A stretch of DNA of 64,000 nucleotides from Tetmemena sp. SeJ-2015 (Eukaryota > Ciliophora > Spirotrichea > Sporadotrichida > Oxytrichidae), in contig JAJKFJ010021845.1 of assembly GCA_027382625.1 (NCBI GenBank), positions 1 through 64,000 of the forward strand, written 5' to 3'. Under the pieces are notes generated by a model. The model made no database searches and had not been told where the DNA came from. It saw nothing but the letters and a program-made list of their open reading frames with translations. Each line of letters opens with the position of its first letter. The stretch's first letter is position 1. A program made the position numbers and the translations under genes. Below, in pieces: positions 20,658 to 30,109 of this stretch.

Positions 20658-21387
20658 TCACCCGTCCGCGGCGCCAAAATGGGCGGGCGGCGGTGGAATG
20701 GGCACGGCAAGCCAGGCCTCGTGCGGCAGGCGACAAGGCCGCGCAGATGCAGGGCGTCGCGGTCATCGGCGTCCAGCGCGGCGATCGCGGCATCCAGCGC
20801 GGCAAAGATCGCCGGCCCATCGGCGCCCGCGGCGGCGATGAAGGGCAGGCCCGGCGTCGGCGGGGTTTCGGCCAGCACGCGCAGGGCGGCGACCGAGGGG
20901 TCGCCATCTTCCTGCATCATTGCCCAGGTCACCGCATCCAGCGCCGCGCGGCGCGGCCGCGGCAACGGCGGCGGCCGAGGCGCGGTGGCTGCCGCTGCGC
21001 AGGCGGGGCGAAAGCGTCAGGCCCATCTCGGCCGCAAGATTGGCGGGCGCGGCCCAGCCTGATTGCGACAGGTCGTCATTGAAGGCCAGGGGCGCGGCGG
21101 TCAGCTCGGCCAGGCTTTGGCGCGGGTCATCCGACCTCACCACGATGACCGAACGGTAATGGCCGCGCGGCACGCCCGACAGGCCATGATCCGGCGGCCG
21201 AATCAGCGTGCCCTTGCCAGCAGCCGGGCGCGATAGGGAAAGCCGCAGGTCTGCACGGGACAAAAGGGGGTGGGAGCGAATCCGCGGCCTTCGCGGCCAA
21301 TCCTCGGCCCCGCTCCACCTTGCGCGATGAGGTCAGAACGGTCCATGTGGGCGGCACGGGGCGGCTCGGGCCAAGCGAAGCGATCAT
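20658..21387 (-). CDS. PhnD/PstS-like periplasmic ligand-binding protein (frame broken)
   Basis: Resembles phosphate/phosphonate-type PhnD-like solute-binding proteins: GLSGVPRGHYRSVIVVRSDD, PLAFNDDLSQSGWAAPANLA, then AIDAVTWAMMQEDGDPSVA-like text, LRVLAETPPTPGLPFIAAAG and DADDRDALHLRGLV. The ATG at 21387 (MIASLG) overlaps the TGA of the TerB-like gene as ATGA. The stop at TGA 20658 follows PIPPPP. Frame changes lie near 20740, 20960 and in 21250-21340. No signal peptide is evident at this start, so a cytoplasmic member is possible. Confidence 0.65.
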
Positions 21388-21794
21388 GCTGTTCTTTCTG
21401 CCTTTTGCCGCGCCTGGGCTTTTTCCGACTCTGTCAGGCCCAGCAGGTTCGCGACCAGCCGCAGAAGCCGGTCTTCCTCGGCGTCGCGCCCGCCATCGGC
21501 CAAAGCCACCGACCAAGCGCGGTGACAAAATCCGCGCGATCCTCAAGCGCCGTCGCGGCCTTGAGCGCGCGGGTGAAGGGGCGGGTCGGGGCTTCGCCCG
21601 GGAGCGCTGGGCCCTCGGGCGCAGGCGCGGACTCGGGGCGGCCGGGGCCCGGCCCAGCAGACGGCGATCGGCGCTCCCGTGAGCCATGGTGCGGGACGCG
21701 CCCGGGCGCCGCACGCAAGCCGCGCACCGGGTCGCGGCGGCGGCGGGGCCACCGATGCGGGCGCGGCGACGGGCATTTGCCGGCGGCGCGCCAT
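21384..21794 (-). CDS. TerB-like tellurite-resistance family protein (frame broken)
   Basis: The C-terminal half matches the helical TerB/DjlA-N fold: RPFTRALKAATALEDRADFV, ALGRWLW and then, in a shifted frame, EEDRLLRLVANLLGLTESEK ending QKAERTA before TGA 21384. The acidic metal-binding DxEED-like cluster typical of TerB is in this part. The N-terminal half from about 21794 is corrupted, though PGARLACGA resembles the family. Its role is unknown; TerB-type proteins are linked to membrane and oxyanion stress. Coupled to the PhnD-like gene by an ATGA overlap. Confidence 0.6.
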
Positions 21795-21799
21795 GTCGG

Positions 21800-22679
21800 A
21801 GGCGGATACGCCTTGTACACGGCGACCGCCGTCGCGATGCGGACGCGCGCAGTTCCCGGGCCCTGAAGTTCGATGGTCAGGCGCAGGCGCGACGGGCGGC
21901 CCATTTCCACGCCTGCATGACGCCCAGCGTCGTGGTGCCTTCCGGCAGGGGGCGTTCTGCAAAAGCTGCGCCGCCAGGATTCGCCGTCGCCCAGCCCGGG
22001 GGCGGGGTCTTCCGATGCCGCCGTCGGGCTGAACATGCGGGCGCGGATGTCCTGCGCCCCGCCCGGAGTCAGGCTGTAAAGATAGGCGCTGTCGACGCCG
22101 CAATCGCCCATCAGCCGCGACCAGGCGGGTTCCTGCGGCCGCGCCCGGGCCAGCGCGTCGAGCGAGGCGATCGGGACAAAAAGGAAGGCCGGGCCACCCT
22201 GGCAGACCGAAGGCAGGTGCGGGCCGATCTCGGCGGGGGCAAGGCCAAGGGCGGCGGCGATCAGGGCGGTGTCAGGGGGCCCAGCGAAAAGGCAGGACGG
22301 GCGCGGTCAATTCCGCCGTTATTTCAGAGCCTTGTCGGCGGACGGTGACGGGCACGAGGCCTGCCTCTTCCTCAAGCGTGATCACCGTTTCGAAATCACC
22401 CCGATGCGCCGCCTCGGCGAGATGGATGGCGCAGCCGATGGTCGGGTGGCCGGCAAAGGGAATCTCAGCGGTGGGAAAGAAGATGCGGACGCGGGCGGTA
22501 TGGACCGGATTGACCGGAGGTTGGACGAAGATCGTTTCCGACAGGTTAAATTCTCGGGCGATGGTCTGCATCTGCGCGGGCGTCAGGCCCCCCGCTTCAA
22601 GCACCACGGCCAGAGGATTGCCGGAAAAGGGCCGGTCGGTGAAGACATCAAGCGTATGAAACGGCAGGGTTTCGGCCAT
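21800..22679 (-). CDS. PhzF-family epimerase/isomerase-like protein (frame broken)
   Basis: Starts MAETLPFHTLDVFTDRPFSG, followed by GNPLAVVLEAGGLTPAQMQT, EFNLSETIFVQPP and EIPFAGHPTIGCAIHLAE, the conserved PhzF N-terminal domain with the Glu in NLSET as candidate catalytic acid. The C-terminal domain is read near 22090 (GVDSAYLYSLTPGGAQDIRA, RMFSP) with EDPA. Frame changes lie near 22275 and in 21960-22060. Substrates of this family are mostly unknown. Its ATG overlaps the rlmJ stop (TGATG). Confidence 0.85.
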
Positions 22680-23458
22680 CACAGGCCCCGGTAGAGCGCG
22701 GTCAGCCTTGCGGCTTCCGCCGCCAGGCCGAAGGGCGGGTTGACGAAGAACATCCCCGATCCTTCCATCCTGTGGCCGTCGCGGGCGGGCGGGAAGCGGA
22801 CTTCATGGCTCAGATGGTCGGGGTGCTGGGCCTTGAGCGCGGAGACCATCGGGACATGGGGGCCCGGGCCGCGCAGGATCGGATACCAGAGCGCGAGAAT
22901 GCCGACATTCCATTTGCGGGCGATGGCGGCAAAGACCTTGGGGATGCGGTCGTAATCCTCTTTCACCTCATAGGACGGGTCGCAGAGAAGAAGCCCGCGC
23001 CGCGGTGTCGGCGGCGTCATGGCCACGGCCAGTTCGAACCCGTCGCGCTTGTGGATATGGGCGCCCCAGCCGTCAAGCGCCTGAACCAGCGCGGAATTTT
23101 CCTGCGGATGCAGTTCCGCCAGATGCAGGCTGTCGATGTCGCGCAGCCCCTGGGCCGCGATCAGGGGCGAGCCGGGATAGGCATCGGCCCCGTGCATGCT
23201 GCGGGTTTCGGCCAGGCGCTGGGCATAGGGGTGATCGGCGGGAAACCAGTCCTGATGGCGCAGGATGCCCTGGGCGGCCTCGCCGGTTTTCTGCGCCTCT
23301 TCGCCTGTCAGCCGATAGAGGCCGCGACCGGCATGGGTTTCGATATAGGTGAGAGGTTTGTCTTTTTGAATCAGGTAGTTGAGCACCCAGGCCAGCAGCG
23401 CGTGCTTCTGGACATCGGCGAGATTGCCCGCGTGGTAGATGTGTTGATAGGACAGCAT
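22679..23458 (-). CDS. rlmJ: 23S rRNA adenine-N6 methyltransferase RlmJ
   Basis: Intact 259-residue enzyme starting MLSYQHIYHAGNLADVQKHA, the family's conserved N-terminus. THAGRGLYRL is the SAM-binding region and LLLCDPSYEVKEDYDRIP carries the (D/N)PP(Y/F)-type catalytic motif in DPSY form. The C-terminus has GSGMFFVNPPFGL. RlmJ methylates A2030 of 23S rRNA. A longer frame upstream lacks family similarity, so the ATG at 23458 is preferred. Confidence 0.93.
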   Translation of the reverse strand: MLSYQHIYHAGNLADVQKHALLAWVLNYLIQKDKPLTYIETHAGRGLYRLTGEEAQKTGEAAQGILRHQDWFPADHPYAQRLAETRSMHGADAYPGSPLIAAQGLRDIDSLHLAELHPQENSALVQALDGWGAHIHKRDGFELAVAMTPPTPRRGLLLCDPSYEVKEDYDRIPKVFAAIARKWNVGILALWYPILRGPGPHVPMVSALKAQHPDHLSHEVRFPPARDGHRMEGSGMFFVNPPFGLAAEAARLTALYRGL

Positions 23459-23831
23459 CCCATGGCCTAGCAGGCTTTGCCCCGCAGGGAAGGGCGGCGG
23501 GCCCGCAGGGGACGTCAATAAACGCAGACCCGCCAGAAAGGGCTTCCAAGGCAAGGACTTGTGCAGAGGGTCGCGCGCCGGGGCGCGAGGCCGGACCGTC
23601 CTTCCGCGGATGGGGCGCTCCTGCTGACATGGTTAACCCCTCAATCCGGGCAAAATGGAGCGACTTTGCGGCAATTGGCGGTGGGCGCGAAACGGGCTGT
23701 TTCCAGCGTCTGGCGAAGGTCTGGCAATGGTCTGGCCAAGGTCGGGCGCTGCGCGCGCCCGGTTGCAGCCCGGTTAACCCCGCCCCGGCAGGCTTGTCCG
23801 CAGAGACCCCAAGCCGCAAAGGAGGCCGCCG
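23459..23831. other. intergenic region upstream of the RHH-protein gene
   Basis: Divergent spacer between rlmJ and the ribbon-helix-helix gene. It contains two copies of GGTTAACCCC (near 23632 and 23773), an 11-bp tandem repeat (23708-23751) and, just before ATG 23832, a strong Shine-Dalgarno sequence (AAGGAGG, about 8 nt upstream). No coding similarity seen. Confidence 0.6.
23708..23751 (+). repeat. 11-bp tandem repeat, four units
   Basis: Units at 23708, 23719, 23730 and 23741 read GTCTGGCGAAG, GTCTGGCAATG, GTCTGGCCAAG and GTCGGGCGCTG. The first three share 9 or more bases and the fourth is more diverged. The 11-bp period is close to one DNA helical turn, as in arrays of regulator sites, but a function is only inferred. 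Confidence 0.65.
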
Positions 23832-24321
23832 ATGCCCGCGCTTCGCCACCAATCCGCCAAGGCCCGCGAGATGACCGCCTATCTGCATGAGGTCATGGCC
23901 CGGCTGGAATGGGACCTGCACAACACGATCGAACTGACCGGCCGCATCCCGAGGAATGGCATGAGATCGCGAAGCGGCCGCCGAGCCGAAGCTGGAAAAG
24001 GTCACGCTGCGGCTGGAGGCCGATGTGCTGAAGTTCTTTCGCCAGATGGGGCCGGGCTATGGCGCCCGCATCGCCGATGTGCTGCGCAGCTACATGTATG
24101 CGCGGCTGACCGGGTTGTTGCGCGGGGCCGAGACGCTGGACCACTGGCGCACGCGCGAAGTGCACCATGCCGGGCCGAAACCGGGGCTGTCGGGCGCCGA
24201 CCCGCAGGGCTGGCGCGGGGATAGCGGGCTGGCGCGGTCGAAGATGCAGGAGATGTTGCAGGCGAGATATGCCGAGGACGGGCTGCCGGAGGACACGGAG
24301 CCGGGGCAAAGGGTGAGGTAG
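23832..24321 (+). CDS. BrnA/DUF4415-like ribbon-helix-helix protein (frame broken)
   Basis: N-terminal helix MTAYLHEVMARLEWDLHNTI, then, in another frame, KLEKVTLRLEADVLKFF and FFRQMGPGYGARIADVLRSY, the pattern of BrnA-like antitoxins and DUF4415 DNA-binding proteins. The C-terminal ~70 residues (WRTREVHHAGPKPGL, then ARSKMQEMLQARYAEDGL) extend beyond a minimal BrnA. Two missing bases near 23955 and 23985 explain the frame change. No BrnT-like toxin precedes it, so it may be a stand-alone regulator. Confidence 0.65.
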
Positions 24322-24368
24322 GGGGCGGGCGGAGGGTTGGGGTGAACGTTGACCTGCATTGATTTTTG

Positions 24369-24402
24369 TACGTTTCGTAAGTATTGTAAGTTTCGTAATT
24401 TT
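24369..24402 (+). promoter_or_regulatory. putative promoter/operator of the toxin-antitoxin pair
   Basis: An AT-rich island in GC-rich DNA, 20-50 bp before the antitoxin ATG. GTTTCGTAA occurs at 24372-24380 and 24390-24398, an 18-bp offset, with related TGTACG and TGTAAG between. Phd-family antitoxins usually bind such repeated sites to autorepress; that role is inferred here. Confidence 0.55.
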
Positions 24403-24421
24403 TGTTCGAAGGCGACACGTC

Positions 24422-24697
24422 ATGATCGAAGTCACCGTATCGGAAGCGCGCGAGGGGCTGGCGGACCTTCTGGGCAAGGTCCAGCATGGCGGCGAGGATG
24501 TGACGATCACCCGGCATGGCAAGCCAGTGGCGGTGATGATCTCGGTCGAGGCGATGGAGTTCTACGAGAAGCTTGAGGATGCGCAACTGGCCCGCGAAGT
24601 CGCGGCGATCCAAGCCGATCCTGACTATGACCCCAACGACACCATCCCCGCCGAAGAATTCTTTGCGCAGCTACGGCTGGAGGAAGCGGGTGAATGA
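24422..24697 (+). CDS. Phd/YefM-family antitoxin
   Basis: 91 residues starting MIEVTVSEAREGLADLLGKV, the Phd/YefM N-terminal DNA-binding fold, followed by VTITRHGKPVAVMISVEAME. The acidic C-terminal tail (DPDYDPNDTIPAEEFFAQ) is the expected toxin-binding part. Upstream ATG codons extend the frame into the AT-rich operator, so I chose ATG 24422. The stop overlaps the toxin start (ATGA), typical of type II toxin-antitoxin operons. Confidence 0.9.
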   Translation: MIEVTVSEAREGLADLLGKVQHGGEDVTITRHGKPVAVMISVEAMEFYEKLEDAQLAREVAAIQADPDYDPNDTIPAEEFFAQLRLEEAGE

Positions 24698-24978
24698 ACC
24701 GCTACACGGTCGCGCTTGAGCGCGCCGCGCAAAAGCAGCTTCGGGCAATCACCGACAAACGCATTCGCAACGCCCTTGAGCGGGAGATCTATGCGCTGGC
24801 CGACGACCCGCGCCCGCCGGGCTGTCTGAAACTGGTGGGTCACAAGGACCTCTGGCGGGTGCGGACCGGGGATTGGCGGATCGTCTACCGGATCGAGGAC
24901 GGGCGGTTGGTGGTGGTCATCGTGACGGTGGCGCCGAGAGGCGGGGCGTATGGTAGAGGGGGCGATGCGCCGACCTAA
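24694..24978 (+). CDS. RelE/ParE-superfamily toxin
   Basis: 94 residues, intact. The family core is visible: an N-terminal strand and helices, the HKDLWRVRTGDWRIVYRI segment typical of RelE-type folds, and a final strand RLVVVIVTVAPRG. RelE-type proteins cleave mRNA on the ribosome; ParE-type proteins target gyrase. The sequence alone favours RelE but I cannot exclude ParE. Translationally coupled to its Phd-type antitoxin and convergent with the next gene. Confidence 0.88.
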   Translation: MNRYTVALERAAQKQLRAITDKRIRNALEREIYALADDPRPPGCLKLVGHKDLWRVRTGDWRIVYRIEDGRLVVVIVTVAPRGGAYGRGGDAPT

Positions 24979-25632
24979 AAATTTGCAGCTGTCGCCGCTG
25001 CCGCCACAGATGCATGCCGCCCAATAGAAGGGCCAGAACCCCGGCCAGCATGGCGCCACTTGCGGGGATCGGCACAAGGGCGCGCGTCACGCCGTTGTAG
25101 ACTGTGCGGATCCTGTAGCGTTCGCCCGGTTGAAGTACGACTTCAAACAGGCCGCCTCCGGTTGTCGAGAATGCGACCGGCCATGGATGCTTTTTGAAAA
25201 AGAACTGCCCGCACTCAGAGCACCTGTTTCGACGACGCTATCGCTGACCCAGATCTTCAATCTGCTGCTGAACTGCGGACGCAGTGGCGGCGAGACGCTG
25301 GACCTCGGTGGACTTCTCGTAAGCTGCCCCTACTTTGTAACCAGGCGCGGTCTCGACTCATATTCGCCGGTCGCCTGCACCCAAGCGGTATAGTTGAAAC
25401 TCTGGTAGACTGACGCTTGATCTGTGGTGCCGGCGCCGAAGCTGGAACCTCCATCATTCCGGCTCAAGGCGTCGCCAAAGGTTACCGCGCTTGAACCACC
25501 CGCGATCAGGGTAAGCGAAGCTTCAAAGCTGAAAGTCGCTTCGGCATAGCGAAACGGCAATGGGGTCGCAGTCGCGGGAGAAACGCCAAGAATTGACAAG
25601 GAGAATGCAAATGCAGTTGCGAAACTACGCAT
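24975..25632 (-). CDS. exported protein with a VPLPA-CTERM-like sorting signal (frame broken)
   Basis: Signal peptide MRSFATAFAFSLSILGVSPA TATP, then a Ser/Gly/Thr-rich domain (ALSRNDGGSSFGAGTTDQAS). After frame changes near 25335 and 25160 the C-terminus reads VPIPASGAMLAGVLALLLGG followed by basic WRQRR. This is the VPxPASG + membrane helix + arginine cluster layout of the VPLPA-CTERM signals common in Rhodobacteraceae, processed by exosortase-type enzymes. The stop is probably at ~24976 if a T-run near 24978 is one base short. Function of the body is unknown. Confidence 0.65.
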
Positions 25633-25796
25633 CGGTGCCGCCCCATTGGGAATTGACCTTCCACGAAACCTATTGACCGGCCCGTGGCGCTGTCAATTGT
25701 TTCCGAATGGCGACCAAGGAGTCGTATACCGTTCGACTGTTTTTTGTGGCGGCCATCTCAGGCGGAATGACAGCTTCGTCCATAGCCACTAAAGGC

Positions 25797-27677
25797 TCAT
25801 CCTGCCAAGTCCGTGCAGGCATCACAGCGCTGAAAACGCTCCACTGAGCCGTTTTCACCGGCAGTCTGGCAGGCGCTCACGTCTCTCATCTTCAACGCCG
25901 AGATGAACGCCTCTTGCGGGATCTCGACCTTGCCGAACTGGCGCATGCGCTTCTTGCCCGCCTTTTGCTTGTCCAAGAGCTTGCGTTTGCGCGTGGCGTC
26001 GCCGCCGTAGCACTTGGCGGTCACGTCCTTGCGCATCGCCGACAGCGTTTCGCGGGCGATGACGCGGCCACCGATGGCCGCCTGAATCGGGATCTTGAAC
26101 ATGTGGCGCGGGATCAGCTCTTTCAGCTTTTCCACCATCGCCCGCCCCCGCGCCTCGGCGCGGTCGCGGTGGACCATCATCGACAGGGCGTCGACCGGTT
26201 CCTCGTTCACAAGGATCGACATCTTGACCAGAAAATCCTCGCGGTATTCGCTGATCTGGTAGTCAAAGCTGGCGTAGCCCTTGCTGACGGATTTCAGGCG
26301 GTCGTAAAAGTCGAAGACCACTTCGGCCAGCGGCAGGTCATAGACGACCATGGCGCGCGGTTGCCGGCATAGGTCAGGTCCAGCTGGATGCCGCGGCGGT
26401 CCTGACACAGCTTGAGGATATCGCCAAGGTATTCGTCCGGCACCATGATCGTCGCCTTGATGCGCGGCTCCTCGATATGGTCGATCAGCGTCACATCCGG
26501 CATGTCGGCCGGGTTGTGCAATTCCTTGACCGTGCCGTCCTTCATATGCAGGTGATAGACGACCGAAGGCGCGGTGGTGATCAGGTCGAGGTCATATTCC
26601 CGCTCAAGCCGGTCGCGGATCACCTCGAGGTGCAGAAGACCAAGGAAACCGCAGCGGAACCCGAAGCCGAGGGCGGCGGAGGTTTCCATCTCGGAGGAGA
26701 AGCTGGCATCGTTCAGCGCCAGTTTCTCGATCGCGTCGCGCAGGGTTTCGAAATCGTTGGCATCGACCGGGAAGAGGCCGCAGAACACCACGGGCTGCGC
26801 GGGTTTGAAGCCCGGCAGCGGCTTGTCGCAGCCCTTGCGCTCATGCGTGATCGTGTCGCCGACCCGCGTGTCACGCACCTGCTTGATCGAGGCGGTGAAA
26901 ATCCCGATCTCGCCCGGGCCAAGCTCAGGCCAGTCGACCATCTGCGGGCGCAGCACGGCCAGCCGGTCGATGCCGTATTTCGCGCCGGTCTGCATCATCT
27001 TGATCTGGTCGCCCTTGCGGACCACCCCGTCCATCACGCGGATCATCACGACGACGCCGAGATAGGCGTCGTACCAGCTGTCGACCAGCATGGCCTTGAG
27101 GGGCGCGTCGCGGTCGCCCTTGGGCGGGGGCAGGCGGGTGACGATGGCTTCCAGCACGTCGGGGATGCCGAGGCCGGTCTTGGCCGAGATCTCGACGGCG
27201 TCGGAGGCGTCCAGGCCGATGACGTCCTCGATATTCGCCTTGACCCGGTCGGATCGGCGGCGGGCAGGTCGATCTTGTTCAGCACCGGCACGATCTCGTG
27301 CCCCGCGTCCAGCGCCTGATAGACGTTGGCCAGCGTCTGCGCCTCGACGCCCTGCGAGGCGTCCACCACCAGAAGCGAGCCTTCGACGGCGCGCATCGAA
27401 CGGCTCACCTCATAGGCAAAGTCGACGTGGCCGGGGGTGTCGATCAGGTTCAGTATATAGGTCTTGCCATCCTTGGCCGGATATTCGATCCGCACCGTGT
27501 TGGCCTTGATCGTGATGCCCCGCTCGCGCTCGATATCCATACTGTCGAGCATCTGCGCCTTCATGTCGCGCGCGGCGACCGTGCCCGTCATCTGGATCAG
27601 ACGGTCGGCGAGGGTGGATTTCCCGTGGTCGATATGGGCCACGATCGAGAAATTGCGGATGAGGACAGGTCGGTCAT
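25797..27677 (-). CDS. lepA: elongation factor 4 (LepA) (frame broken)
   Basis: Ribosomal back-translocase-type GTPase. G1 is [21 protein letters not shown]2/switch has [18 protein letters not shown]3 [19 protein letters not shown]4 [11 protein letters not shown]. Domain II has [20 protein letters not shown]; the LepA-specific C-terminal domain has [20 protein letters not shown] and [20 protein letters not shown]. Frame changes lie near 27660, 27255 and 26360. After [10 protein letters not shown], where the protein usually ends, the frame runs on ~25 residues in lower-GC DNA, so a missing stop or fusion error is likely. The 25640-25796 spacer shows no recognisable gene. Confidence 0.93.
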
Positions 27678-27969
27678 GGCGCGCATATAGCCAAAGAACA
27701 GGGCCGGAAGGGGGCGTGAGGGGCGGGATGATCGGACGCAGCCGTGCCCGCCGCCCGCAGCCGTGCGCGCATGGGCGGTTTTCGGGCGCGGGCGCGAGAT
27801 ATGGGGCGGGCAGGCCCGGCCGCAAGTCTTTCGGCGATCGGCAAGGCTTGGCGCAGCCGCAGTGCAGCATTGAAAAACGCTGGATTTCGGCACAGTCGAT
27901 CCCAGAAAAATGACCGGGACGGCGCAGGTCCGTGTGGGACGCGACCCTTGCCCGGCGATGAGGCAGATG

Positions 27970-28278
27970 ATGAAGCAGTATCTCCTGACAGCGGCATTCG
28001 CCGCCGGTTGCGGCGTGGGGCTTCGGCGGCCAGCGCCGGGCCGCGACAATGCCTGCATGCGCTCGGGGCGCGATGCGGCGAACCGCTCGGTCTGCTCGTG
28101 CATCCAGCAGGTCGCGGACATGGTGCTGACGGGATCGGACCAGCGCCGCGCCGCCAAGTTCTTCAGCAATCCCGACATGGCGCATAAGGTCTGGGTGTCG
28201 CAATCCGCGGCCGATGACGCCTTCTGGGAGCGTTACAAGAGTTTCGGCTCGATGGCCGAGGCCTATTGCGCGGGCTGA
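27970..28278 (+). CDS. small secreted protein of unknown function
   Basis: Begins [16 protein letters not shown], a likely signal peptide whose end is disturbed by a frame change near 28025. The body has [37 protein letters not shown] and [13 protein letters not shown], with three or more Cys suited to periplasmic disulfides. Similar short proteins are common in Rhodobacteraceae, but I know of no assigned function. Divergent from lepA. Confidence 0.7.
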   Translation: MKQYLLTAAFAAGCGVGLRRPAPGRDNACMRSGRDAANRSVCSCIQQVADMVLTGSDQRRAAKFFSNPDMAHKVWVSQSAADDAFWERYKSFGSMAEAYCAG

Positions 28279-28305
28279 GGTGACGGGCGGGCTTGGCTTC
28301 GCCCT

Positions 28306-28371
28306 TTCTTCTGTTCGCAAATATCCCGGGGGGAGGCCGCAGGCCGGGGGGCAGCGCCCCCCAGCGCGCTT
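28306..28371 (+). repeat. dispersed intergenic hairpin element, copy 1
   Basis: Reads TTCTTCTGTTCGCAAATATC, then CCGGGG, and ends in GGGGGGCAGCGCCCCCC, a strong G/C hairpin. The same head and hairpin layout recurs at 33924, 48618 and 55806. Here it lies between the secreted-protein gene and the phosphatase gene, which converge. Confidence 0.75.
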
Positions 28372-28375
28372 TCGC

Positions 28376-28835
28376 CTAGCGCGCCGCCATAAGATGGGCG
28401 ATCAGGCCGTGACAGGCGGCTTCGGCCAGATCGAGGGTCTGGTCGATATCTTCCGTATACCAGGGGTCCGGCACTTGGTCAGCCGCAGCTGGGCGCGTGG
28501 CTGAGAAACAGCTCGGTCCGGGCCGTGGCCGTGGCGGGGGCAAGGCGGCGCAGGTCGGTCAGGTTCCTGCCATCCATGGCAAGGATCACGTCGAAGCCGG
28601 TGAAATCCGCGCGCGTGACCTGGCGGGCGCGCAGCGGCCCTCAGGTCATAGCCCGGCTGCGGCGGCGCGGATCATCGGCGGATGCGGCGGCTCGCCGCGT
28701 GCCAGCCGCCCGTGCCGGCGCTGTCGGCCAGCGCCGCCAGCCCGCCTGCCCAGCTGCCGAACACCGCTCGGCGGTGGGCGAGCGGCAGATATTGCCCAGG
28801 CAGACAAAGAGGATACGCGGTCCGGTCAAACTCAT
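28376..28835 (-). CDS. low-molecular-weight protein tyrosine phosphatase (frame broken)
   Basis: Starts [20 protein letters not shown], with the LMW-PTP P-loop CLGNICRS containing the nucleophile Cys and general Arg. The C-terminus read near 28378-28470 gives [20 protein letters not shown], where DPWY is the conserved DPxx general-acid loop. Several frame changes lie in 28490-28770. Likely role: dephosphorylation of protein tyrosine or small phosphate esters. The ATG overlaps the stop of the upstream flavin-binding gene (ATGA). Confidence 0.88.
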
Positions 28836-29470
28836 CCCCAGCGGAAGGCGGCAAGATAGGGCGGCGGGTCGGCGGCCAGGGCTGCCGCCAGATCGGGGGC
28901 GGGCGCGGCGTGCCGGGCGCGGTGGCCAATGGCAGGGTGCCCGCCCAAACCGGATGGGCCAGATCCTCGGCCGGGTCGGCGGGGGGCCCGCGTCGATCTT
29001 GGCGCTGGCTCATCGAGCGGCAGCGACAGACACGGCGGTGGCCTTCGCCTTGCGGGATCGGGCGAATTCTGCCGCGCCGGGAAAAGCTGTCCATCATCGC
29101 CTTGAGCGCGCTTCCTTTCGGCAGGCGGTCAGGGCTGCGGTTGGCCGAAGGCCATGACGGCGCGATAATTCACCGAATGCTCAAGCCCCGAGCGGGCCAG
29201 CACCAGGGCATCGACGATGCTGACCGTCAGGCAGACCGGGCCTGCCAGCGCCGCCTTGACCATGCGGCTGGCCGAGGAGCCGTGCCAGTAGACGCTTTCG
29301 CCCATGCGCCATTGCAGCGTGGGGGTGACGACCGGCGCGCCCTGCACCAGATGGCCGATATGGGCCAGCGGCATGGCGTCGAGGACCGCATGGATCGTCG
29401 CGCGTCATAGCGCTTTTTCATGCATCCGGCGCAGGCGGGTGCGGGGGCTGGGCGGGGTATTGTCTGACAT
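28832..29470 (-). CDS. pyridoxamine 5'-phosphate oxidase-family (NimA-like) flavin-binding protein (frame broken)
   Basis: Split-barrel FMN-binding protein. MSDNTPPSPRTRLRRMH at the start, then AMPLAHIGHLVQGAPVVTPT, RMGESVYWHGSSASRMVKAA, GPVCLTVSIVDALVLARSGL and EHSVNYRAVMAFG. The C-terminal part (GPPADPAEDLAHPVWAGTLP) has the conserved PVWAG-P segment of this family. Frame changes near 29400, 29130 and 29000. Members bind flavin or heme and may reduce nitro compounds; the substrate here is unknown. Confidence 0.8.
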
Positions 29471-29590
29471 GGTCTCTCCTCGCCGGCACGCTAGGCAGAG
29501 GGCGGGGAGAGAGGCAAGGCCCATTCGGGGGGCCTTGCGGGGGTCTTTTGCGGGGGCGTTGCGGGCGGTGCCCGCCCGGCGCGGCGCGGA

Positions 29591-30085
29591 TCAGCCGCCC
29601 GATCCGTGATCCATCTTGCCATGGTCCATCATCATCTCGCCCTGGCCATCGCCCATCTGCCCCGCGCCGGGCTTGCGCTTGTTGTCGACGGTGACGTCGA
29701 TCACCAGTTCGGCGCCCGAGGCGAAGATCAGGGTCAGGGGGAAATGCTCGCCCTCTTCCAGCTTGCGGGTCAGGCCCATCAGCATGACATGGTCGCCGCC
29801 GCGGGCGAATTCATGCATCTCGCCTGCGGACAGGGCGACGCCACCCTCGATCTCGCCCATCTGCATGACGCCATCGGCGGTCATGGTGTGGCTGTGGAGT
29901 TCGGCCTTGGCGGCGAGGTCGGTCCTGGCGCCGACCAGCGTGTCATCGCTGCCGCCATTGTTGTGCAGCATGAAGAACACCGCGCCCGAGCCGCCCGCCC
30001 CGCCATTGCTGCGGGCGTAGGCGTCATGGAATGGAACTGTCGGGGTGGCGGGCCCCCCGGGGCGGGGGGGCGGGCCCGCGGGCCC
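29591..30085 (-). CDS. PCuA(C)-type periplasmic copper chaperone
   Basis: The intact C-terminal ~145 residues show HDAYARSNGGAGGSGAVFFM, ELHSHTMTADGVMQM, GGDHVMLMGLTRKLEEGEHF and a His/Met-rich tail (MGDGQGEMMMDHGKMDHG). The H...M pattern is the H(M)X10MX21HXM copper site of PCuA(C), which delivers Cu(I) to the CuA/CuB centres of cytochrome oxidase. The N-terminal signal peptide lies in corrupted sequence, so the start near 30085 is approximate. Confidence 0.85.
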   Translation of the reverse strand, partial: GPAGPPPRPGGPATPTVPFHDAYARSNGGAGGSGAVFFMLHNNGGSDDTLVGARTDLAAKAELHSHTMTADGVMQMGEIEGGVALSAGEMHEFARGGDHVMLMGLTRKLEEGEHFPLTLIFASGAELVIDVTVDNKRKPGAGQMGDGQGEMMMDHGKMDHGSGG

Positions 30086-30109
30086 AGGGGGCGTGAGGGG
30101 GAAGGCGCG

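Noticed and set aside
23708..23751. A CRISPR array
   Set aside because: The units are only 11 bp, directly adjacent, with no spacers and no cas genes nearby. No CRISPR array was seen anywhere in the window.
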